Shown: positions 57,045 to 64,000 of the stretch, one piece after another
Numbering within the stretch: the stretch's first letter is position 1
Layout: every line of letters begins with the position of its first letter
Assembly: GCF_900110185.1 (NCBI RefSeq)
Contig: NZ_FOCT01000008.1
Span: 103,692 to 167,691 of the forward strand
DNA: 64,000 nucleotides
Reading direction: 5' to 3'
Origin: Nitrosospira multiformis
Lineage (GTDB): Bacteria; Pseudomonadota; Gammaproteobacteria; Burkholderiales; Nitrosomonadaceae
The notes under the pieces: generated by a model
Databases searched by the model: none
Seen by the model: only the letters and a program-made list of their open reading frames with translations
Told to the model about the DNA's origin: nothing
Made by a program: the position numbers and the translations under genes

Positions 57045-58277
57045 TTATGGTTGCCTTGATCGGCGGCCTTTAGTCAAATACCTATGCTTTCGGTGCCGGA
57101 AGCGAAAACCCAATAGCCCCAAACTCGTCAATAGTAAGGTCCCGGGTTCAGGAAGTGGAATTTCCATTTCGGGATTCTGCTCAAGAGGCTCAGTTACATA
57201 TGTAAGTAAAAATGGGGATGGGAACTGGTCCGAGCCGTTCGTTCCAAACCCCACGATCTGGCCAAAATTATTTATGGCACGGGGATTAAGATCAGTCCAC
57301 CCGCCCGCGATGACGGAGGGTAGAAGCGAGAGGTTCGTTGTTACTCCTTGGCTATAGAAGAACGCAGATCTAGATAATAAATCCTCCGTGTGCATTACTC
57401 CCACCACATCCCCTAAATCATTAATGTCATAGGCATAACTGCCATAGCTTCCCTCTGGAGGCAGCACTAAGCTGCTAAACCCGATTCCGTTTATGCCAGT
57501 TATGAAAGAGTGAAAAGGTGAGCCGGGAGTATGAAAACCCCCGACAATCTCACCCGAATTATTTACGGCTCTCGGCATAATGGTTGATCCAACCAAGGAT
57601 TCTAGATAATTAAATCCTACTCCATTGGGGCCTGTAATGAACGCGTAGGAAGGGCCATTAGAAGGATAAGAATAGCCTATGACTTGACCGAAATTATTGA
57701 TTCCAGTTACCGAAATAGGTACTCCATCCGGACTCTCTAAATAGGTCAGTCCTGCTCCATTGGGCCCTGTAATGAATGCGTGGTCCTCGCCAGTACGCGG
57801 ATCATCGGAAGATCCCACCACCTGCCCAGAGTCATTTATCGCCACGGGAAAAAGCCTTGCTCCATCGGTTGCCTCCAACCGCGTGATACCGATCCCGTTT
57901 GCACCCGTGATGAAGGCATCGAAAAAGAAGACTTGGGTTGCTCTATTATCAGTGCTAGTTGACCCAACCATTTGCCCAGAATTGTTGATAGAACTGATGT
58001 AGGTACTTTCTCCACCCAAGATGTCGGGGATACTCACGTCTTTTCCGTTGGGGCCCGTCGTGAAGGCATGGAAAGAACCGAAACGGGTAGTATGGTCAAA
58101 AGAATAACCTACCACTTGCCCCAAATCATTTATCCCAGTTGCCGACCCCAAATATCCAGGAATGCGTCCTATACTCGTAATTATCCAGCCTGCATTGGAG
58201 ATTGGTGATATTGAAGCAATGGCAATCGTGGATAGGACAACAATAAAATTTTTTGCTCCCAGTAACTTCTCAGTCAT
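57045..58277 (-). CDS. HAF-repeat PEP-CTERM protein
   Basis: This 410-residue protein has a signal peptide (FIVVLSTIAIASISPISNAG), about seven HAF repeats (INDSGQVVGSSDDPRTGEDH then AFITGPNGAG, LTYLESPDG variants) and a C-terminal sorting signal PLPEPGTLLLTSLGLLGFRF then RHRKHR. The repeats differ from those of the other three members: 'DLGTLGG' is replaced by 'YLESxxG'. It is predicted to be exported and retained at the surface. The stop lies 470 bases from a minus-strand terminator. Confidence 0.88.
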   Translation of the reverse strand: MTEKLLGAKNFIVVLSTIAIASISPISNAGWIITSIGRIPGYLGSATGINDLGQVVGYSFDHTTRFGSFHAFTTGPNGKDVSIPDILGGESTYISSINNSGQMVGSTSTDNRATQVFFFDAFITGANGIGITRLEATDGARLFPVAINDSGQVVGSSDDPRTGEDHAFITGPNGAGLTYLESPDGVPISVTGINNFGQVIGYSYPSNGPSYAFITGPNGVGFNYLESLVGSTIMPRAVNNSGEIVGGFHTPGSPFHSFITGINGIGFSSLVLPPEGSYGSYAYDINDLGDVVGVMHTEDLLSRSAFFYSQGVTTNLSLLPSVIAGGWTDLNPRAINNFGQIVGFGTNGSDQFPSPFLLTYVTEPLEQNPEMEIPLPEPGTLLLTSLGLLGFRFRHRKHRYLTKGRRSRQP

Positions 58278-58476
58278 TTTAGTCCTCTTCTCTCATGGTT
58301 TCCCTCTATTCGCTAGAAGGCTGGCTTACCAAGAGATGGGATAAGCAATTATTGTGCCAGTTTTATAAATGACTGATGCAATTTTAAAATTTGAGGAGGG
58401 AGAGCAAAGGTTCTCCAGCGGTGTAAGGCGACGCGACAAAAAGCGGCTAATTGCCCGCTGAAGCCAAAAGTACCCG

Positions 58477-58511
58477 AAGCTGCAAGGGGACAAGCTTCCC
58501 TTGCAGCTTTT
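58477..58511. terminator. Terminator-like hairpin abutting the IS6-family element
   Basis: AAGCTGCAAGGG and CCCTTGCAGCTT form a 12-bp perfect stem with a 9-base loop, followed by TT and then the IS left end. It may be a terminator that the IS has partly truncated. Confidence 0.45.
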
Positions 58512-59341
58512 GGCTCTGTTGCAAAAAATAAGAAGCCAGGTGCACCATTGTGTTTTTCAGAACAGATCCTCAAATGTCAGATTTTAAGTGGCGTCATTTT
58601 CGTGGGGAGATGATTCTGGGTTGTGTCCGATGGTATTGTAAATACGGGATCAGCTATCGTGATCTGGCGGAAATGATGCTGGAACGTGGTCTTAATGTGG
58701 ATCACACGACGCTCTACCGTTGGGTTCAGCACTACGCGCCGAAATGGAAAAGCGCCTGAGGTGGCATTGGAAATCTTCCATGGGCTACAGTTGGCGAGTG
58801 GATGAAACCTACGTCAAAGTAAAAGGGGAGTGGACGTATCTCTACCGGGCCCTTGATAAAAAAGGCCATACGATTGATTTCTATCTCTCCGCTACTCGCA
58901 ATACCCAAGCCGCCAAACGTTTTCTGGGCAAAGCCCTGAAATCCATGAAACCCTGGGCCCACCCCAGTGCCATCAATACCGACAAGGCGCCCGCTTACAG
59001 GTCCGCCATTGCCGAATTAAAAGCGGAAGGAAAGTCTCTGCTGGATATCGTGCACCGGCAGGTCAAATACTTGAACAATATTATCGAAGCTGATCATGGC
59101 AAGCTCAAACGCTTGATAAACCCGGTGCGGGGCTTTAAATCGATGAAAACAGCCTACGCCACCATCAAAGGTTTCGAGCTCATGCGGATGGTCAAGAAAG
59201 GACAGCTGGACATTTGGAAATTGCGCCAAGGCCTCACAGGAGAAATCTGGCTCATTGAAAGGCAATTCGGTATCTACAGGACGTAATCAATCAGATCACA
59301 CCCATAGTTCTTTGGTTTGTCCTCTTTTTTGCAACAGAGCC
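58512..59341 (+). mobile_element. IS6-family insertion sequence
   Basis: The element is 830 bp. GGCTCTGTTGCAAAAAA at 58512-58528 is exactly inverted at 59325-59341, matching the perfect terminal repeats of IS26-like elements. Inside is one transposase frame. The 8 bases flanking each side (CAGCTTTT and TGGTTGCG) do not match, so no target-site duplication remains. Confidence 0.9.
58574..59286 (+). pseudogene. IS6-family transposase, frameshifted
   Basis: ATG 58574 opens MSDFKWRHFRGEMILGCVRW, the IS6 N-terminal HTH, and runs to YRWVQHYAP. The frame then stops because one G is missing in the CCGAAATGG stretch near 58742. The second part (EMEKRLRWHWKSSMGYSWRV then DETYVKVKGEWTYLYRAL) carries the DDE catalytic core (Asp in DETYVK, Asp in NTDKAPAY, Glu later). 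Without frameshifting the transposase is inactive. Confidence 0.87.
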
Positions 59342-59691
59342 TGGTTGCGTGGCCGATTTCAGATAGCAGCGCCTGTTTTCGCGACATTTCCTAACGGCAG
59401 AATCTGGCCGGCATAACGCTCAATAGGGAAACGGAACACCCCGCGCAAATTGATTCCCTCGATCCCCGTGGGCGCGAAAGCTCGATATCCGATGGGGCTG
59501 AATCATGCCAATAAGGCAATCTTCCTATTTATGCGTGAACCAACGAAGAAAGCACGAGCTGCAGATTAGCGATGTGATTTGATTGCATTGCCGCTCACCC
59601 GGCTTTCACAGGCATCTCGTAGAATGCTATATGTATTCAACCCTGTTTTGCACTCTTGGAAGAAACAGGAAGAGCGTGTGCCTTCTAGAAT
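59342..59691. other. Intergenic region with possible gene scraps
   Basis: On the minus strand, short protein-like stretches (IEGINLRGVFRFPIERYAGQ and MSRKQALLSEIGHAT) appear in different frames. They may be the broken remains of a gene cut by the IS6 element. No intact gene is seen. Confidence 0.35.
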
Positions 59692-59727
59692 GGGGTAGAA
59701 CAAGCAGTCGTGTCACCAGCCGCCATT

Positions 59728-59940
59728 TGAATCAGGCCGCGTCGTCAAAGTCGGCATAGGGCAGACTTTCCGGCCAAAACTCGGTCAACAAGAGAGTGTT
59801 CCTGTACTTGTTCCAGCAGGTTCATCATGCTGAACACCTGATCTTTCAGATCGACGGCGAACTCGAACAGGTCGGCTACCTGGCTGCGTGATCCCTCATT
59901 GAATACGGCTCTCGCCAGTTGATGCAGTTTCAGCAGGGCC
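59728..59940 (-). pseudogene. Degraded open reading frame beside the left repeat
   Basis: A minus-strand frame reads KLHQLARAVFNEGSRSQVAD, then LFEFAVDLKDQVFSMMNLLE, and then, after a frameshift, LLTEFWPESLPYADFDDAA. It is protein-like but has no start and at least one shift. No family is recognised. Confidence 0.4.
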
Positions 59941-59942
59941 GT

Positions 59943-60130
59943 TCACAGGCCAAGCTCGCTATGTGAGCCGAGACGCACGAGCTGCAGCACGGCGTCATCC
60001 GGTTTGCGGTAAATCAACACCAGTCTGGCTTGACGTGACAATCGCGGTGGTCTTTCCAATCGCCGGGCAATGCGTGGTCGCGGTGCTTCTCTGCTAGCGG
60101 CAGGTCATTCGCCAGCGCGGTGATTTTAGC
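59943..60130 (-). pseudogene. 3' part of a yafQ-type toxin gene
   Basis: The minus strand reads ITALANDLPLAEKHRDHALP then GDWKDHRDCHVKPD, a one-base shift, and LVLIYRKPDDAVLQLVRLGS then HSELGL. This is a recognisable C-terminal half of a YafQ/RelE mRNA interferase. Its N-terminal part lies 2.1 kb away at 62232-62301, separated by the cargo. Confidence 0.75.
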
Positions 60131-60207
60131 CCACCGGTCGCGGCATCAAGGCTATGCATCTTGCCACCCTCCATGCGCCGCGCCCGCTGACCTAAAAATC
60201 CTCTGCT

Positions 60208-60227
60208 TTATGCAAAGCTTTGCATAA
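60208..60227. repeat. 20-bp perfect palindrome
   Basis: TTATGCAAAGCTTTGCATAA is a fully symmetric 20-base palindrome near the left junction of the cargo insertion. It could be an operator or a recombination site. Confidence 0.55.
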
Positions 60228-60313
60228 CGACCCTGAGCTGCCGTTGGCATTTCTCCAAAGCGGACATGTTGGTTCGGCCTGTTGGGAACGCGGTAGATTA
60301 GGACGACCGACAG

Positions 60314-60682
60314 CTACTCCGATGGAACGGTCACTTCTACCCCAGGCAACTGCTTTCGAAGCTGCTGCACGACTTCAGCCTCAGCGTCTGTTTCGAGAAC
60401 AATGCGTACCCTGTGGCCCTCGCTGGCAAGGTTAGTCAATATTTTTCTCACATCTGGCTTAATAGGCATCTTTGGAAGACCTTGTTCCCACACATAATCA
60501 AGGGCTTTTCCGCCCAAATACTCAGCGAGGAAAGCTGCCAACGCGATAAGCAGAGTTTCCCACATAAACCCTGGTGGGACTCGACCTTGTGACGCCTCGT
60601 AATTCCGGTAGTGATCCACGAGATCAGCATGCGTTTCAAAACGCTCATGGAGGACAACGGCATCCTCGACAAGTAGTTTCAT
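60314..60682 (-). CDS. Cargo gene B: small membrane-anchored protein of unknown function
   Basis: This 122-residue protein has one predicted membrane segment (FMWETLLIALAAFLAEYLGG, about 39-58) and a C-terminal soluble domain (about 75-122: PDVRKILTNLASEGHRVRIV, then LETDAEAEVVQQLRKQLPGV). A strong ribosome-binding site (AAGGAGG) lies in the end of the upstream gene, and the ATG overlaps that gene's stop as ATGA. It is therefore translationally coupled to the 458-residue protein. No family is recognised. Confidence 0.65.
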   Translation of the reverse strand: MKLLVEDAVVLHERFETHADLVDHYRNYEASQGRVPPGFMWETLLIALAAFLAEYLGGKALDYVWEQGLPKMPIKPDVRKILTNLASEGHRVRIVLETDAEAEVVQQLRKQLPGVEVTVPSE

Positions 60683-62052
60683 AGTAGACCTCCTTCATTT
60701 TGTTCTTTAATCACGTGTCGAACGACAGCATCTATGATTGGTGGGGTCGTGGCTCCAATGGAATCATAGACACGTTCTATCCAAACCAGCTCCTCCAGCT
60801 TTTCACCCACTCCGAGCTGCGCCAACTGGCGGAGACGTTCATTCGGCGCGAACAGGCTATCGGGCTGGACCCGCAGGAACGCGCTGGCTGGCAACCTTGT
60901 CTTGAGCAACTCAAGAGGAACACGCAAAACTGCGGCAGCAAGTGGAGCGCTAGAAAGTAGCCAAGGACTACCAGTTAATGCAGCCGTGGCCGCATAACGA
61001 AAGCCAACTATGTAGTCACTATCTGGGGGTAGGTTCTCATATTGCTCTAATACTTCTATAGGTTTTCTAATCAGGTGCGCGGGAGTAAATGGCAGTGGTT
61101 GAATGACTTCTTGCAGCAGCAAGACGCTGCCTATGAACTCGCCGCGCCACACGGCAAGACCTTCCTCCATTTGGTTGCTCAGCCATGCGACATGACGACC
61201 TGTTAGAGCCCTGAGCCCAAGCCGGTGCTTCCTCAACCCGCCAAACTCCTGATCGATCGAAGTAGCCTCGGGTTCGGTTGTGAATGTATAGTTTGGCGCG
61301 GATATTATCACCGAAGAACCCTGACAGAGCATGTCGGACACGGTTTGGGCATACTCAGCAGCCTTTTCGGGAGCGATATGCTGCAGTTCCCGCGCTAATG
61401 TTAGATAGTAGTCACGCAAAACGGCGTCAGGCAGCATCATGACACCAGCAAGATTTTGATTTCTCGTGCCGCAGTACCGGCGCAAGTAGCGAAGCGCTTC
61501 GTCCGACGCCGTTAGACCCTTGATGTCGAGCACCGCGCGCTCTGCCAGCACTTCCTGCTGAACTCCGAGCCACAATAGGGCTGATAGGTCGGCAATCACA
61601 TGCGGAAGCAAAGATGGCTCATCGGGTAGGTAAGGTCCAGCGATAGGGAGCTTGAGCAACTCTACCTCAAGAGTGCTCTGCCCTGAAGAGGGATCAAGCT
61701 CGCTCGCCTGAATATTGGAGAGATCGACTTGAACACCCCAAGTGGTTTCCTTTCGGAGCACCTTCTGAACATCAAATCCGGCAGCCTTCTTAATCTCGGT
61801 CTCGTCGGAAACCTTCATTAATAACATGCTAAATCGAGTAAGTTCCTGCGGCTCAGTAGTGAAGGCTTCGCCCATCCGTACCACGGGGCCAAGATCAAAG
61901 ATTGTAATGTCGATTTGCGCGCGTTGTGCTGCCGCGGCAAGTTGACGATTCCTCCAGCCTCCCTTCCAATAAGCCGTGTGTCGACAAAATTTACTCGCAG
62001 CGAGGGTGGCAAGCCAGTTCAAAGACATCGTAGTAGGATCATCTGTCATCAT
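60679..62052 (-). CDS. Cargo gene A: 457-residue protein of unknown function
   Basis: This roughly 457-residue protein (start at one of several ATGs near 62052) has no motif that I recognise. It is probably soluble, with regions such as LADLSALLWLGVQQEVLAER, EALRYLRRYCGTRNQNLAGV and HRLGLRALTGRHVAWLSNQM. Its C-terminus encodes the strong ribosome-binding site of the next gene and overlaps it by 4 bases. Together they form a two-gene module inserted in the yafQ gene of the Tn3 relic. The pairing with a membrane protein suggests sensor/effector roles, but that is speculation. Confidence 0.65.
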   Translation of the reverse strand: MMTDDPTTMSLNWLATLAASKFCRHTAYWKGGWRNRQLAAAAQRAQIDITIFDLGPVVRMGEAFTTEPQELTRFSMLLMKVSDETEIKKAAGFDVQKVLRKETTWGVQVDLSNIQASELDPSSGQSTLEVELLKLPIAGPYLPDEPSLLPHVIADLSALLWLGVQQEVLAERAVLDIKGLTASDEALRYLRRYCGTRNQNLAGVMMLPDAVLRDYYLTLARELQHIAPEKAAEYAQTVSDMLCQGSSVIISAPNYTFTTEPEATSIDQEFGGLRKHRLGLRALTGRHVAWLSNQMEEGLAVWRGEFIGSVLLLQEVIQPLPFTPAHLIRKPIEVLEQYENLPPDSDYIVGFRYAATAALTGSPWLLSSAPLAAAVLRVPLELLKTRLPASAFLRVQPDSLFAPNERLRQLAQLGVGEKLEELVWIERVYDSIGATTPPIIDAVVRHVIKEQNEGGLL

Positions 62053-62140
62053 CACTTACCAACTAAACAAACGGACAAGGGTTGGTCTTCGTAACTTCCA
62101 TCTGCACTTGGCTTAGCCCGGATATTTCATCAAAAAGGGT

Positions 62141-62207
62141 ATCGGCTCAGTATGAACCCCGCCTAGAATAAGGTTTCCACGCCATATTCTGTCGAGACTG
62201 AGCCGAT
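62141..62207. repeat. 11-bp inverted repeat at the right side of the cargo
   Basis: ATCGGCTCAGT at 62141-62151 and ACTGAGCCGAT at 62197-62207 are exact inverted copies. They lie between the cargo operon and the yafQ 5' fragment and may be an insertion-sequence end or the cargo's regulatory site. Confidence 0.5.
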
Positions 62208-62231
62208 GCCAAAGTGATGGCGACGAAATCG

Positions 62232-62301
62232 CTGATCAGAGTCTGCCGATGCGGGCCTTTGGCTTCGCGCTTGTAGTCGCGCTTGAATTGGCCGGTCTGT
62301 T
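62232..62301 (-). pseudogene. 5' part of a yafQ-type toxin gene
   Basis: The minus strand reads IEQTGQFKRDYKREAKGPHR then QTL, the N-terminal part of a YafQ toxin, directly after the relB end. Homology stops near 62232, where the cargo begins. Confidence 0.7.
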
Positions 62302-62565
62302 CAATCCTCCGCATTCAGGTCCGTCATCAGATCCTCGACGGTGCGAACGACTTCAAGCCGCCACGGCGCGCTTCCTTCATCGCCTCGATGGTAGTGGCGT
62401 TCGGCACCAGCGGCTCGAACGGCAGGGCTTTCTCGCGGGCCACGCGGGTCAGCATGATGCGGAAGGCGTCCGATACGGTCAGACCCATCGCCGCCAGCAC
62501 GGCGCTCGCCTCTTCCTTGATGTGCTCGTCGATCCGGGCACGGACTACAACATTCGCGGCACGTT
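62301..62565 (-). pseudogene. RelB/DinJ-type antitoxin, disrupted
   Basis: The minus strand reads [20 protein letters not shown], then VLAAMGLTVSDAFRIMLTRV, a typical RelB/DinJ ribbon-helix-helix start, and ends EDLMTDLNAED in another frame. A base is lost near GCACCGTCG and the expected ATG is missing, so the gene is broken. It overlaps the toxin remnant start. Confidence 0.7.
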
Positions 62566-62568
62566 GAG

Positions 62569-63366
62569 CGCAGCTCGCTTTGCATCCACTCTCAGCTCAA
62601 GTCGCCATCATCGTCGGAAGTGGCGTCGATGATCGAGGGCGTGATCCACCACTGTACAGAGATGGAGGTGGATCGGCAGTATGTCGATTCCCACGGCCAG
62701 AGCACAGTAGCATTTGCTTTCTGCCGCCTGCTGGGCTTCCAGTTGTTGCCACGGCTGAAAGCCATTCACTCGCAGAAACTGTATCGCCCAGAGACTGGCA
62801 AGGCCGATGCCTACGCGAACCTGCAACAGATTCTGACCAAGCCCATCGACTGGGAATCAGTGCGACAGCAGTATGACCAGATGGTCAAGTACGCCACAGC
62901 ACTGCGCCTGAGGACGGCCGAGACGGAAGCCATCCTGCGGCGCTTCACCAGGAAGAACGTGCAACACCCGACTTACAAGGCGATCGCCGAGTTGGGAAAA
63001 GCGATCAAGACCATCTTCCTGTGCCGCTACTTGCATGACGAATCTCTACGCCGCGAGATCAACGAGGGGCTGAACGTGGTGGAGCAGTGGAACGGTGCTA
63101 CCGACTTCGTATTCTTTGCCCGGCGTGGCGAGATGGCGAGCAACCGCCGTGAGGATCACGAAGTCAGCATGCTCGCGCTACACTTGATCCAGAACTGCAT
63201 GGTCTACGTCAACACCCTGATGATCCAGAAAGTGCTGGCGCAACCGAACTGGCAAGGAAAGTTTACGCCGCGCGACTACGCCGCCTTGACGCCGCTGATC
63301 TGGGAACACGTCAACCCGTATGGCCGGTTTGACCTCGACATGAACGCCAGGCTGGCGTTGCTGTGA
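62569..63366 (+). pseudogene. tnpA: Tn3-family transposase C-terminal fragment
   Basis: The fragment (about 260 residues) has the Tn3 DDE C-terminal region: [60 protein letters not shown] and DDE-like [16 protein letters not shown]. Full-length Tn3 transposases are about 1,000 residues, so most of the protein is missing. The stop lies three bases before the right inverted repeat, as in intact Tn3 elements. Confidence 0.85.
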
Positions 63367-63406
63367 TCGAAATGGCGGCTGGTGACACGACTGCTTGTTC
63401 TACCCC

Positions 63407-63639
63407 GTAGTGCCTCCAGCCGTGGAAGAATAACACGCTATCCGCCCCTCGCTGTTGATGCCCCAAGCATCACTGGAACCACCGCCCAAATTGCCAATCA
63501 TAGTTACCGTGTTGCTGTTGGGGTCGATGAGGTATGAGCTTTGAAACTGCGCATAGGCACTGGTGCCGAAACCCGCACCAACAAAAAATGCTGCAGCGAG
63601 AATAAAGCCACGGACTTTGATGCCCACAATAGTTTTCAT
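63407..63639 (-). pseudogene. HAF-repeat protein truncated by the Tn3 relic
   Basis: ATG 63639 starts a signal peptide (FILAAAFFVGAGFGTSAYAQ) and the opening of a HAF-repeat domain (SSYLIDPNSNTVTMIGNLGG then GSSDAWGINSEG). The frame then reaches the transposon's end and stops in the terminal repeat. The rest of the gene is not found on the far side of the element. Confidence 0.82.
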
Positions 63640-64000
63640 GATGACTCCTCTTCAGTTTCTTGCAACAAAAGGATGAGACTTACCAGGTTGTCGAAAGGCA
63701 TGCCCTTCAAGGATAGATAAAGGATTTGAATTTTCAAGGTGCACGAAGGGGATTCATTCGCGGGCAGGACTGTAATAGGGGTGTAGGAAGCAAGTTTTTT
63801 CACAGCCTGATATGGGAAAACCGTTCTGGCTGCATGGTGCCTTCTTATAATTTTGCTCATCTCTAAAACTACTGCTCACACGCTCGTCCCTTCGCTCGAT
63901 ATCTATCATTAGGGCTTATCCCTAGTGAGAGATGTTTTAACCCCCCTAAAAGCCTATCACTGGATACAGATTTGATTTATGATCGGTGCTCTATCACAAC
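63640..64000. other. Upstream region at the window edge
   Basis: No gene with support was found. The minus-strand gene at 63639 should have its promoter here; no consensus is clear. Confidence 0.4.

Larger units (their letters stand above)
59692..63406. mobile_element. Tn3-family transposon relic
   Basis: A 37-bp perfect inverted repeat bounds the element (59692-59728 and 63370-63406), starting GGGGTAGAACAAGC. The 3.7-kb interior holds the C-terminal third of a Tn3 transposase next to the right repeat, a broken relB, a split yafQ and an inserted two-gene cargo. The 5-bp flanks AGAAT and GTAGT differ, so no target duplication survives. The truncated tnpA makes it immobile by itself. Confidence 0.88.

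Overview
The window looks like a chromosomal segment of a betaproteobacterium, most probably an ammonia oxidiser of the Nitrosospira/Nitrosomonas group. This is inferred from the housekeeping gene order (nadK/recN divergent from hrcA-hemH; queA-tgt-yajC-secD-secF), the betaproteobacterial pmbA/darP pair, and several PEP-CTERM proteins built from HAF repeats. No database search was possible, so the genus is an inference.

Positions 1-19,410 are core chromosome: a transglutaminase-like C-terminus, darP, pmbA, a phosphoglycerate-mutase-like gene, a LuxR solo, xthA, folE, a putative di-iron protein, recN, nadK, hrcA, hemH, a DedA gene, the secF/secD/yajC/tgt/queA operon and a tRNA-Leu(CAA). Short tandem repeats of about 9 bp sit in several intergenic gaps here.

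The tRNA-Leu 3' end is an integration hotspot. Beside it lies a compact phage-satellite-like island (19.4-25.7 kb): a tyrosine integrase split at an A_AAA_AAG slippery heptamer, a decayed ribbon-helix-helix gene, an AlpA-type regulator, a CHC2 primase-like protein, a DUF3987 protein and a terminase small subunit, with no capsid or large terminase gene. A FAD/Rieske oxidoreductase follows. Next comes a two-gene predicted defence module: a SLATT-like membrane protein and a 1,553-residue TIR / STAND NTPase / 17-repeat WD40 protein, bracketed by a 12-bp direct repeat. A frameshifted serine recombinase with res-like repeats lies just downstream.

From 34 to 42 kb there are two HAF-repeat PEP-CTERM proteins, a secreted Cys-rich protein, a zinc-ribbon protein, an IS5-type remnant and a multiply broken second integrase. 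That integrase lies beside an inverted 20-bp copy of the tRNA-Leu att core and inverted arm-type repeats, which implies nested and rearranged islands.

From 42.7 to 55.8 kb lies a large defence locus. A four-gene operon (DUF499 ATPase, DUF3780, DUF1156 adenine-type methylase, PLD-SNF2 helicase) runs towards a convergent EVE-McrB/McrC pair. mcrB is frameshifted near its 5' end.

The right end (57-64 kb) holds a third HAF protein, an IS6-family element with a frameshifted transposase, and a Tn3-family transposon relic with perfect 37-bp terminal inverted repeats, a truncated tnpA and a broken relB/yafQ module. The yafQ gene is split by about 2 kb of cargo carrying two translationally coupled genes of unknown function. 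The right end of the transposon cuts off a fourth HAF protein. Many frameshifts in the accessory half could be real decay or consensus errors at homopolymers; raw reads would decide.
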